Shown here: positions 1 to 7,787 of the stretch, one piece after another | Layout of the letters: each line of letters begins with the position of its first letter | Numbering within the stretch: position 1 is the stretch's first letter | Assembly: GCA_910577835.1 (NCBI GenBank) | Contig: CAJTOU010000045.1 | Span: 1-21,915, forward strand | DNA from: an uncultured Lachnospiraceae bacterium | Lineage (GTDB): Bacteria > Bacillota_A > Clostridia > Lachnospirales > Lachnospiraceae | Length of the DNA stretch: 21,915 nucleotides | Direction of reading: 5' to 3' | Notes under the pieces: generated by a model | Seen by the model: the letters and a program-made list of their open reading frames with translations, nothing else | The model's database searches: none | Told to the model about the DNA's origin: nothing | Translations under genes and position numbers: made by a program

Positions 1-446
1 AATTTTTCTGATAAATCTTCTGTCAATAATATCCCATTTGTTCCTAACATAATGTCCATTACATTTGCATTTTTTGCACAGTCAATTGTGTCTAAAAGAA
101 TTTGCTTATCTATCAAACTTTCCGAATCAAGGCCAAATGAGCAAGCACACAATCCATATTTTTTACCTTCATTAATCACTTTTTTCAATACTTCAATATC
201 AATCTTAACTCCTGTTCTTTTTCTGTCATGACAAATAGCACATTTAAGATTACAACTATCAGTCAATTGACATTCATAATGTATTGGAAATTCAGGAATA
301 TCTCCCTCTTCTCTAACATTGGCATTCCAAATCTGTCTATACTGCTTATATCTTTCTCCATATTTATCTTCAAGTGTTTCATCTCTTGATGTTAAAACTT
401 TGGTTTTTGCATATAACATCGCATTATGTTTTTCATTTAATAACAT
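1..446 (-). CDS. Radical SAM enzyme, N-terminal part (cut by window edge)
   Basis: The first 148 codons of a radical S-adenosylmethionine protein are present and the rest lies beyond base 1. The reading frame begins at ATG 444-446, with GGGAG about 9 bases upstream. Residues 65-72 read CNLKCAIC, the CxxxCxxC cluster that binds the [4Fe-4S]/SAM centre. A later GTNGILLTEDL segment (about 135-145) is typical of radical SAM barrels. Members of this family generate a 5'-deoxyadenosyl radical; the substrate cannot be told from this part. It is the last visible gene of the long minus-strand operon, 118 bp after the NeuB-type synthase. I infer a role in tailoring the second nonulosonic acid or its carrier. 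A SPASM-type C-terminus is possible but not visible. Confidence 0.85.
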   Translation of the reverse strand, partial: MLLNEKHNAMLYAKTKVLTSRDETLEDKYGERYKQYRQIWNANVREEGDIPEFPIHYECQLTDSCNLKCAICHDRKRTGVKIDIEVLKKVINEGKKYGLCACSFGLDSESLIDKQILLDTIDCAKNANVMDIMLGTNGILLTEDLSEK

Positions 447-496
447 TCTGATTTCTCCCTTTTACAATATTTTTTGATATTTAATAAATACAATAA

Positions 497-540
497 ATCA
501 TCTAAAAATTTCTTTTTCTAAAACGTCATCATCTAAAAAT
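497..540. repeat. Pair of 13-bp direct repeats between neuB-like and radical SAM genes
   Basis: The 13-mer ATCATCTAAAAAT occurs at 497-509 and again at 528-540, 31 bp apart, inside the 118-bp gap between the two genes. The gap is otherwise AT-rich, with no clear terminator hairpin. The repeat may be chance in such DNA or a protein-binding or duplication remnant. No function can be assigned. Confidence 0.4.
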
Positions 541-564
541 CAATATTTTAACAAATCCTTTTTC

Positions 565-1632
565 TTATTCTATCATAAATTCATTTAATATAGTATCTTC
601 TTCAATATCTGTTTTAGCAAATTTCCCAAGAATATCTGATATTCTATCTGGTGAAATACCTTTTCCCGGCCTTTTAAATGTCAGCATTTCTCTAGTAATT
701 TGTGTCCCTGAACTAATTGCACATTTTGCTACAATAGACCTTCTTGCATTTTCTCTCGCTAATTGTTCACTTTCCAAACAATAAATGTCAGCATTTCCTT
801 TTATCTCTTTTACTAATTCCAAATTATGGATTATTTTCTTTGCATCATTTACATCCATTGCATGATAGTGATCATTTCCTTTTAATGTTTTGTCTAAAGT
901 AAAATGTTTTTCAATCACACTTGCTCCCATACTATATGCAGTTATTTGTACAAGAGCATTCTCTGTTGGTTTTGTATGGTCTGAATAACCTATTATTTCA
1001 TTTGGAAATTCATTAATTAAACTTTTTATTTTTAATAAATTCGCATGTTGCAATGGCGTAGGATATTCAAGCACACAATGCATAATTGTTAATGGTTTGT
1101 TGTTATATGCTTTTATCACTTGAACAGCTTTTATAATTTCATCTAAGTTAGAAGCACCTGTTGAAATTATAATTGGCTTGTCCTTCTTAGCAATATATTC
1201 TAGAAAGGGAAGATTTGTAATATCTGAAGATGAAATTTTATATATCTCAACAAGTTCCTGTAAATAATCTACTGCTTCAAAATCAAAAGGAGTAGACATA
1301 AACATAATTTCCAATTCATCACAATATTTCTTGAGAATTGTATACTCATGTTTTCCAAATAAATCATACTTTTTAAATAATTCATACTGTGATGTTGTAC
1401 TTTCTTCTTTCAAGTCCCAATAAGCAGGTGAAAGCTTTGCGGCCAGCTTTTCAGCTTTATAAGATTGAAATTTAACTGCATTTATTCCACATTGTTTAGC
1501 CTCTTTTATCATTAATTTTGCTGCATCCAAAAGAGCTATTCTCTTTTTTTCTGCTATATCATAATAATTTACACCTATTTCCGCTATTAGATAATATCCT
1601 TTTTCTTTTAATTCCTCAAAATATGTTTTCAT
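565..1632 (-). CDS. neuB: NeuB/LegI-type nonulosonic acid synthase
   Basis: This 355-residue protein is a member of the NeuB family. Those enzymes condense phosphoenolpyruvate with a six-carbon amino sugar to make a nine-carbon nonulosonic acid in the cytoplasm. The N-terminal TIM-barrel region carries IAEIGVN (16-22), STPFDF (113-118) and ISTGASN (156-162). The metal-ligand histidines sit in GYSDHT (H219) and EKHFT (H243). A SAF/antifreeze-like C-terminal domain covers about 298-355. Family members often have NHNG after IG; here it reads NYYD. The protein is clearly different from the PseI paralogue in this window, so the locus makes a second NulO. Sialic, legionaminic or another acid cannot be distinguished by eye. 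It lies 25 bp downstream of its partner CMP-synthetase in the same operon. Confidence 0.9.
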   Translation of the reverse strand: MKTYFEELKEKGYYLIAEIGVNYYDIAEKKRIALLDAAKLMIKEAKQCGINAVKFQSYKAEKLAAKLSPAYWDLKEESTTSQYELFKKYDLFGKHEYTILKKYCDELEIMFMSTPFDFEAVDYLQELVEIYKISSSDITNLPFLEYIAKKDKPIIISTGASNLDEIIKAVQVIKAYNNKPLTIMHCVLEYPTPLQHANLLKIKSLINEFPNEIIGYSDHTKPTENALVQITAYSMGASVIEKHFTLDKTLKGNDHYHAMDVNDAKKIIHNLELVKEIKGNADIYCLESEQLARENARRSIVAKCAISSGTQITREMLTFKRPGKGISPDRISDILGKFAKTDIEEDTILNEFMIE

Positions 1633-1657
1633 CTGCGTTTATATCCTCATATACTTT

Positions 1658-3280
1658 CTATTCTCCTAAAATAATTCTCTTTACTCTTCGTACTCCCTGT
1701 GTAAAATTTTTATTTTTCATTCTAAGATATAAATTTTTCCTCATTACTTTACTTTTTATTAACCAATTTAAGGTTTCGGTAATTGTAGATTCATCTATTT
1801 CACTTCCCAAACCCAAATTAATAAATCCATTTGCTATATCTCCAAAAATATGTGTTTGTTCTCTTTTATTCTGCGCAATCAATATTGTTGGGACTCTCAT
1901 ACAGGCCAATTCATACATAGTTCTTCCCTGAGAGGAAATCGCTATATCTGCATTATACATATAACTTGCAATATTATTTACATTCCTAAATATTTCAATA
2001 TTATAATCCATACTCTTTACCTTTTCTAATAATGGCCCTTCATCACCATAGCCCAATCCTAATATGCATACATATTGTATTTCCTTATACCCTGTTTCTT
2101 CGATTGCATTAATTACCTTCATTGTAAGATTCTCTGGGTCTGTTCCTCCGAAAGCAATTAATACATGTTTTACTTCTTCATTAAATTTTTTTTCATTAAA
2201 ACGCATAAACTCATCTCTAACACAATAATAATCTTCCCCACAAAAAATATTCTTACCTTCTTGACCCTCATATAAAGCATTTATTACTGCATCAGCATAA
2301 AATTTTCCTTCACCCAAATCTTCAAAATTAACTATTCTGATTCTTTGCTGTTTTAATAATTCCATATATTCTTTCTCAGTATCCAATATATCATTAACAA
2401 TAATATCTGCATTTTGTCTTTTAATAATATCTATGACTTCTTCGTTTGTATTCACGATTTCATATTTAAAAAAGCTATTCTTAATTTTATTAATACCCAA
2501 ATCACTCTTAGAACTTAGCACAAACAAAACCTCATGCTCTGTAAAATTATATGCTATTTGTAACATTCTATATATATGACCCAAGCCTATCTCTTTATAT
2601 CCATCAACTCTAAAAATAATTTTTTTCTTGTTTAGCTCTGCCTCTGCTAATACCCAATCCTGCTGACTATCGATATCTATGGCTTCTTCCTCTGATGTTT
2701 CAAATACCCCTATCTTTTTTCCGAATCTACTACTATCAGTAACAAATGCCGAATTTGTAATCACAAATGCTCCTGTTTCATTATAATGAGCCGGTAGGTA
2801 TTGTCTATTCATTCTTTTTTCATATAAAGGAACAATCATATCATTCTCTTTACCCCATGCAAGATGAGGTTTATTCACTACACTGATAATTGTATCCATG
2901 TCTGTTTCTATAAAACTACTGATTGCTGTATCTAAAGTTTTAACTTTTAGCAAAGGTGAGGTTGGTTGTAGTGTCACAACAATTTCATAATCTTCTTTTT
3001 CTTTCATTTTATTGTATGCATGAAAAACAACACTATCTAAAGTCACATTATCCTCACATAAAAATTCTGGTCTGTCAATAACATGAACATGATATTTAAG
3101 TGCTATCGCCTTTACCTCTTCATCATCTGTTGAAACTACTATATCGGTAATTAACTTTGAACCCAATGCATTTTCAATAGTATAACCTATTAATGGTTTA
3201 CCAGCCATCATTCTTATATTTTTTTTTGGTATTCCTTTTGATCCAGCTCTTGCTGGAATCACTGCTAAAATTTTTCTCAT
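1658..3280 (-). CDS. Bifunctional CMP-nonulosonate synthetase / PseG-like UDP-sugar hydrolase
   Basis: This 540-residue protein is a two-enzyme fusion. Residues 1 to about 217 form a NeuA-type cytidylyltransferase. It has the CTP-binding signature IPARAGSKGIPKKN (8-21), LQPTSPLL (104-111) and the metal-binding IDID near 201-204. From about 219 to the end is a PseG-like GT-B hydrolase: FRVDGYKEIGLGHIYR (223-238) contains the GHxxR catalytic histidine, followed by FGGTDPENLT (about 373-382) and SSQGRTMYELA (about 453-463). PseG releases the UDP from a 2,4-diacetamido-trideoxy sugar just before the synthase step, so the two domains flank the NeuB reaction. The fusion therefore supplies the precursor and activates the product of the adjacent synthase. 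It might also provide the PseG activity missing from the Pse genes. An A9 run (3219-3227) stays in frame. Confidence 0.9.
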   Translation of the reverse strand: MRKILAVIPARAGSKGIPKKNIRMMAGKPLIGYTIENALGSKLITDIVVSTDDEEVKAIALKYHVHVIDRPEFLCEDNVTLDSVVFHAYNKMKEKEDYEIVVTLQPTSPLLKVKTLDTAISSFIETDMDTIISVVNKPHLAWGKENDMIVPLYEKRMNRQYLPAHYNETGAFVITNSAFVTDSSRFGKKIGVFETSEEEAIDIDSQQDWVLAEAELNKKKIIFRVDGYKEIGLGHIYRMLQIAYNFTEHEVLFVLSSKSDLGINKIKNSFFKYEIVNTNEEVIDIIKRQNADIIVNDILDTEKEYMELLKQQRIRIVNFEDLGEGKFYADAVINALYEGQEGKNIFCGEDYYCVRDEFMRFNEKKFNEEVKHVLIAFGGTDPENLTMKVINAIEETGYKEIQYVCILGLGYGDEGPLLEKVKSMDYNIEIFRNVNNIASYMYNADIAISSQGRTMYELACMRVPTILIAQNKREQTHIFGDIANGFINLGLGSEIDESTITETLNWLIKSKVMRKNLYLRMKNKNFTQGVRRVKRIILGE

Positions 3281-3328
3281 TTTTTCTCTCTTTATTATTA
3301 ACCCAAATATAATTAAATTCGGATACTA

Positions 3329-3835
3329 TTAATTTTTATTCACTATTTCTTCTAAAGAAACTATTTTCACATTATTAGCTCTGTCACCTATTTCTTCTAT
3401 TATTTCATTATAGTCTGCAACAGCTGTAACAATAATTACATCTACATCTTGCATTTTATCCATACCCTCAATATCAATAACCTCTACCCCATCTAATCCA
3501 TAATACAATTCTTTACCATTTTTATCTATATAATATTTAACTTGATTATCATTATATTTTTTTAATTGTTTACTTAACAACTCTGCAATGCTTCCCATTC
3601 CATAAATAGCGATATTTTTATATCCATACTGGTCTAAATATTCTTTAACTGAATCTCTTCCTGTTATAATTTGAGATAACCACTCCGAAGTCAATCCATA
3701 ATATCTTTTATATCTTTTAAGAACAACAATATCTTCTTTATCATCAGATTTTTTTAAGTATCCATATATTCCTGCTATTGCTGTACATAAAACCAAACCT
3801 TTACCTGCTATTCCTATAATCTTCTTTGTATTCAT
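3329..3835 (-). CDS. Small membrane-anchored Rossmann-like protein (paralogue of 11387-11890)
   Basis: I do not recognise a named family. The 168-residue protein has one N-terminal hydrophobic helix (about 5-26) followed by a basic/acidic linker. A Rossmann-like domain follows, with IAIYGMGSIAELL at 75-87 and an acidic YIDKN at 102-106. The pattern resembles dinucleotide- or nucleotide-sugar-binding modules (CoA_binding_3 or the PglD N-terminus). The positive-inside rule is not decisive, but a cytoplasmic globular domain is expected because it lacks export features. A second copy of the same architecture lies at 11387-11890, and related domains are fused to three other proteins here. It sits 9 bp after the GT-B gene and 48 bp before the fusion enzyme. 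It could tether or regulate the glycosylation enzymes at the membrane; this is inference. Confidence 0.75.
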   Translation of the reverse strand: MNTKKIIGIAGKGLVLCTAIAGIYGYLKKSDDKEDIVVLKRYKRYYGLTSEWLSQIITGRDSVKEYLDQYGYKNIAIYGMGSIAELLSKQLKKYNDNQVKYYIDKNGKELYYGLDGVEVIDIEGMDKMQDVDVIIVTAVADYNEIIEEIGDRANNVKIVSLEEIVNKN

Positions 3836-3844
3836 AATTTAATT

Positions 3845-5257
3845 CTATCCTTTCTTTATTATATCTTGTATTGCTGCCTTTATTTTAACAATACTATTAT
3901 TTTCGAAATATGTTTTTGTGCCTGTACTGGTACAAATATTATTTGTAACAATTTCCTCAAGTCTATCCACACTATCAATTAACTCCGCCATATTATTTTC
4001 ATATAAATCTTTCATATATGTATAAGAAGCTTTTTTGATAACTACTATATTTGTATTGAACATTGTAGCTTCTAACAAAACAGTAGAAAAAATTCCAACT
4101 ACATAATCAGCTTGGGCCAAATAATAATATATGTTTTTATTATTATCTATAATGGTAACTTTAGAGCCATTTATTATTTTTCCAAATTCTTTTCTCCAAT
4201 TTCCAATCTCCCTCGGATGCAATTTGATAATTATCTCAAATTTTTCTAAATCTATTCGATTAGATAATTCAGCAGCATATTCAAATATCTCCTTTATAGT
4301 TTGTGAAATAAATAATATTTTTTTCTTTTTCTTTTTTTTGAATAATTTTTTATATTCTATTATCTTATTTTCCATTTCTGGATACCCAACTGCATAGATT
4401 CTATCTGAAGTAAGCGGAAATCTAGCAGCCTTCTTATCATATTGACTAAATGTGAAAATATAATCAGGAAAACTTTTTAATCTTCTTTTTTTCAAAAAAT
4501 TATATGCTATATGTTCTTTTCCCATTGTTCCATGCTGCAATTCTACAACAGGTATACCTAACTCTTTAGCTGTTTCACATAATAACATCATTTTAAAACC
4601 ATAGTAGCATACAATCATAATTAATTTTGGTTTTATTTTCTTTAGTATATGATAATAATATTTTTTCCAATCATTGTATGTATTTAATACATTTACAAGG
4701 TATGAATTAATCTGTTTTTTTTGTGCTATTGTTAATGGTTTATCAAATTCCTTTTCTATAATACTATAAATATTTTCCTCCAATATTTGTCCATTAAATG
4801 AAATTTCTTTCTTGTTATTCAATTTTCTATAAGAATCTATATCTAAATTTTTAATTCCCGAAACATTTCTCGGAAAGTAATAGATACCTTCATAGCTATC
4901 ATCAAATATATAATAAGTATTATCTAAATTTTTAGAAATCAAATCTGTATAAACACATTTATAATATGTGTTTTCCTTCACTTTTCTTGCACAACTGAAA
5001 ATCAAAATATCCTTCTTACGCAAAAAAAACTGATTTTTAACCGTCATTCTTTTTATAAATTCTACTAAATCCACTTTTCTGCTAAATTGTGCATCTGGTG
5101 AAACATTTTTATTATATAATCCATAATTCTGCATTAAACAAGTATATATATCAAATCTAATATATAACCAAAACTTGATTTTTTCTATTTTTAAATTAAA
5201 AAATTCATTTTTTTCCTCTAAATCAATAAACCTTTCTATTAATTCTTCAGATTCCAT
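3845..5257 (-). CDS. GT-B-fold capsule/sialyltransferase-like glycosyltransferase
   Basis: This is a 470-residue protein with no signal peptide or clear membrane segment. Residues 239-246 read VELQHGTM. A KLHPRE motif lies at 345-350 and an STVLLEA motif at 391-397. An HP motif followed by an S-S/T motif is characteristic of bacterial sialyltransferase and KpsC/polysialyltransferase-like GT-B enzymes, and related pieces occur in CDP-glycerol transferases. With two CMP-nonulosonate pathways nearby, a nonulosonate transferase is an attractive role, but the acceptor is unknown. The start has GGAGG 6 bases upstream. A lysine-rich stretch (307-313) is encoded by an A-rich run including A8 at 4332-4339, in frame here. 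It lies 20 bp downstream of the aminotransferase. Confidence 0.72.
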   Translation of the reverse strand: MESEELIERFIDLEEKNEFFNLKIEKIKFWLYIRFDIYTCLMQNYGLYNKNVSPDAQFSRKVDLVEFIKRMTVKNQFFLRKKDILIFSCARKVKENTYYKCVYTDLISKNLDNTYYIFDDSYEGIYYFPRNVSGIKNLDIDSYRKLNNKKEISFNGQILEENIYSIIEKEFDKPLTIAQKKQINSYLVNVLNTYNDWKKYYYHILKKIKPKLIMIVCYYGFKMMLLCETAKELGIPVVELQHGTMGKEHIAYNFLKKRRLKSFPDYIFTFSQYDKKAARFPLTSDRIYAVGYPEMENKIIEYKKLFKKKKKKKILFISQTIKEIFEYAAELSNRIDLEKFEIIIKLHPREIGNWRKEFGKIINGSKVTIIDNNKNIYYYLAQADYVVGIFSTVLLEATMFNTNIVVIKKASYTYMKDLYENNMAELIDSVDRLEEIVTNNICTSTGTKTYFENNSIVKIKAAIQDIIKKG

Positions 5258-5276
5258 TTTTTTCCTCCTCTTAATT

Positions 5277-6428
5277 TTATATATTGCACCCTGTTTTTAA
5301 ATCCAATAAAATTTGCATTATATTTTTAACAATTTTTTTTACATCATATATATCCATATATGGATGTATTGGCAAAGACAATACTCGGTCTGTCAGATAT
5401 TGCGTATTTTTATAATTTGCTGTTAAAATTGTGTTTTTTTCAAATGCTTTCTGTTCATGTAATCCTTTTTTATAGTAAATTATTGATGGTATATCCTGTT
5501 CTCTTAATCTAAATTGTAATTTATCCCGTATTCCCTTTTCTTTGCATATAATGGTATATTGTGCCCAAGAGGAAACAAATCCATCCTTTATTGTAGGTAT
5601 AATTATTGACTCACTAAGCATTTCTGCATACGATAAAGCCACCTCATTTATCTTTTCTAATTCATATTCTACAAATTGTTTAAACTTCACCTTTAAAATT
5701 GCTGCCTGTATGGTATCCAATCTCGAATTCATTCCTATCCTTACATTATCATATTTATCCACTCCTTTTCCATGTACACAATATGATTTTATCAATTCTA
5801 CCCACTCATCATTATCTGTAAAAATTGCTCCTCCGTCTCCATAACATCCTAATGGCTTTGCTGGAAAAAAAGAAGTTGTACCTATATCTCCAAAGCTACA
5901 TGCTCTTCTTCCCTTTATGTTTCCACCAAATCCCTGCGCAGAATCTTCTAATATTAACAATCCATATTTATTAGCAATTTCTCTAATTCTAATATAATCT
6001 GCTGGTTGTCCAAATAAATCGACAGCTACTATAACTTTTGGAATTAATATTTTCTCATCCAATATTTGTATAATCGCCTTTTCTAAACATTCTGGTGAGA
6101 TATTAAATGTATCTTTTTCTACATCCACAAATACTGGAGTAGCTCCACAAAGTGCTGGTGCCTCTCCCGATGCAAAAAACGTAAAATCTGGAACAAAAAC
6201 AGCATCTCCTTCTCCAATTCCCCATGCCATTAATGCCAGCACCAATGCATCTGTTCCATTTCCACAAGTAATACAATGTTTCACTCCTACATATTCAGCT
6301 AATTGTTCTTCCAATTCTCTTACTTCTTTTCCAGAAATAAAATTGGTATTTGTTAAAACTCTACTTATAGCAGCATCTATATCCGTTTTCAGTACTTCAT
6401 ATTGCTTTTTTAAATCTCTAAATTCCAT
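5277..6428 (-). CDS. wbpE: DegT/DnrJ/EryC1-family aminotransferase (WbpE/WlbC-like)
   Basis: This 383-residue protein is a PLP-dependent sugar aminotransferase. The Schiff-base lysine is K191 in SFFPAKPLGCYGDGG, preceded by EDSAQGFGG (161-169), and GNGTDAL near 56-62 is the usual phosphate-binding turn. With wbpA, wlbA and wbpD homologues just upstream in the operon, it most likely converts UDP-2-acetamido-2-deoxy-3-oxo-glucuronate to the 3-amino sugar, using glutamate as amino donor. DegT enzymes also make other amino sugars, so the assignment rests on the complete neighbouring pathway. It starts at ATG 6428, 23 bp after the formyltransferase, with only a weak Shine-Dalgarno sequence. Confidence 0.88.
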   Translation of the reverse strand: MEFRDLKKQYEVLKTDIDAAISRVLTNTNFISGKEVRELEEQLAEYVGVKHCITCGNGTDALVLALMAWGIGEGDAVFVPDFTFFASGEAPALCGATPVFVDVEKDTFNISPECLEKAIIQILDEKILIPKVIVAVDLFGQPADYIRIREIANKYGLLILEDSAQGFGGNIKGRRACSFGDIGTTSFFPAKPLGCYGDGGAIFTDNDEWVELIKSYCVHGKGVDKYDNVRIGMNSRLDTIQAAILKVKFKQFVEYELEKINEVALSYAEMLSESIIIPTIKDGFVSSWAQYTIICKEKGIRDKLQFRLREQDIPSIIYYKKGLHEQKAFEKNTILTANYKNTQYLTDRVLSLPIHPYMDIYDVKKIVKNIMQILLDLKTGCNI

Positions 6429-6451
6429 AGCACTATTCCCACACTTTCTTA

Positions 6452-7140
6452 TTACCTTACATATAACTCTTTATACTTTTCAAACATATGAAACATTTCA
6501 ATTTCAATATTATATGGCATACGCATAGTTGTTTCATAGTTTTTCGCATCTTTATATTCATTATAAGGATTATCTATAAAATACTGATATTCTGACAACA
6601 TTCTTAACTCAATTTCATAATGTCTTCTGGCAAATGTTTCTAATGTATCCGTTGCAAACACAGGCGTTGCAGTAATTGATATTATTTCACCTTTATCTAC
6701 ATCCTTATCAATATAATGTAATGTATTTCCTATTGGACGCATATAATAAATACTCCATTTAAATGCATCTAATCCTCTTGATATTGGAATAATTCCCGGA
6801 TGACAATTGATTATTTTTTTATTATCAATAACTTCTTTTGATAAAATACCAGCCCCTGTTATCAAATATTCGTCACATTCACCGTCTATATCTAAGTCAC
6901 ACTCACATTTTTTATATTCTATATTGTATTTATAACAAATTAACTGAGCATCTATACCTTCATTTTGATTAGGTCTATGTGCAAAAAATACATTTCTTTT
7001 TTTCTTTCTACAAAAGGCAATGCAAAAACCTTCAAATGATATCCTTGTATAATCAAATTCATAATCACTTGTTCTGTCTTCAGATGCCGATGCTGATATG
7101 TTATAATTCCTATTTTCTTATTATCATTTAACTTCTCCAT
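6452..7140 (-). pseudogene. Sugar N-formyltransferase, out of frame at an A7 tract
   Basis: From ATG 7138-7140 (GGGAGG 7 bases upstream) the frame reads 62 codons and stops at 6952-6954. The downstream half, open to 6452, is in the other frame. One extra A in the run complementary to 6997-7003 joins them into a 229-residue protein with no internal stop. The joined protein has the Formyl_trans_N catalytic triad: N112 and H114 in INCHPG, then RGLDAFKW, and D149 in VDKGEI. Such enzymes use N10-formyltetrahydrofolate to formylate an amine; this one lacks a long C-terminal domain. Its position between the acetyltransferase and the aminotransferase suggests the 3-amino of UDP-GlcNAc3NA as substrate. 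The catalytic residues look intact, so decay would be recent. Phase variation, -1 frameshifting or a base-calling error are equally compatible. Confidence 0.75.
6997..7003 (-). repeat. A7 homopolymer at the formyltransferase frame break
   Basis: The minus strand reads AGA AAA AAA GAA here, which contains an A-AAA-AAA slippery heptamer in the zero frame. Adding one A, or a -1 ribosomal or transcriptional slip, moves the reading frame into the downstream half that carries the catalytic residues. Confidence 0.7.
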
Positions 7141-7191
7141 CACGCTACCTCCCTCATGGGAAGCATAGCATATTTTGATAATATTATTAAT

Positions 7192-7776
7192 CTATTTACC
7201 TCCCCCCACACAATTTTGGACAACTTTTATAGAATTTTTCAATTTCCTATACCTCTTTTCACAATTTATACAAAACAATTTCTTATTCAATATCTGTCCA
7301 CATTCACATACCCATCCTATCTGTCTGGCTGGTATCCCAGCCATTAATGCATATGGAGGAACATTTCGAGTTATAACTGCACCTGCTGCAATCATACACC
7401 ATTCACCCAATTTATGTCCGCAAACAATAGTTGCATTCGCCCCAATCGTAGCTCCCTTTTTCACTAATGTTTTTACATAATGACTTCTTCCTTTGGGATA
7501 AGCAGCTCTAGGTGTCAAATCATTTGTAAAAACGCATGACGGGCCGCAAAATACTTCATCTTCCAATTCCACCCCTTCATACACTGATACATTATTTTGT
7601 ATTTTAACCCGATTCCCTATTTTTACATTATTTGATATATTTACATTTTGTCCCAAGGAACAGTTTTCACCAATCACTGCCCCACTTTGAATATGGCAAA
7701 AATGCCATATTTTTGTTGCTTTTCCTATTTTAACATTTTCATCTATATAACTGCTTTCATGTATAAAATACTCCAC
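7192..7776 (-). CDS. wbpD: Left-handed beta-helix N-acetyltransferase (WbpD/WlbB-like)
   Basis: This is a 194-residue hexapeptide-repeat acyltransferase. Imperfect [LIV]G-x4 repeats run from about 8 to 150 (for example NVKIGNRVKIQNNVSV), and VFTNDLTPRA (82-91) is typical of WbpD/WlbB enzymes. They acetylate the 3-amino group of UDP-2-acetamido-3-amino-2,3-dideoxy-glucuronate using acetyl-CoA. The C-terminal tail has CEC (157-159) and CINC (169-172), a possible zinc knuckle. The start is GTG 7776 with GAGGT about 9 bases upstream, 11 bp after wlbA. The last codons, VGGGK, are made by a G6 run (7202-7207). Loss of one G would extend the frame to a TGATG overlap with the formyltransferase start. 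Confidence 0.88.
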   Translation of the reverse strand: MEYFIHESSYIDENVKIGKATKIWHFCHIQSGAVIGENCSLGQNVNISNNVKIGNRVKIQNNVSVYEGVELEDEVFCGPSCVFTNDLTPRAAYPKGRSHYVKTLVKKGATIGANATIVCGHKLGEWCMIAAGAVITRNVPPYALMAGIPARQIGWVCECGQILNKKLFCINCEKRYRKLKNSIKVVQNCVGGGK

Positions 7777-7787
7777 TTGTAGTTACC

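Noticed and set aside
1518..1931. Plus-strand open frame of 137 codons
   Set aside because: It lies antisense to the neuB and neuA-pseG genes, its translation is low-complexity F/L/I-rich, and it has no ribosome binding site. It is a shadow of AT-rich coding DNA.
4318..4339. A-rich run in the GT-B gene as a third phase-variable site
   Set aside because: The gene is in frame, the run is interrupted by G, and A8-A9 runs are common in this AT-rich DNA.
7156..7480. Two overlapping plus-strand frames of 63 and 101 codons opposite wbpD
   Set aside because: They are antisense to a well-supported acetyltransferase and have no family-like motifs.
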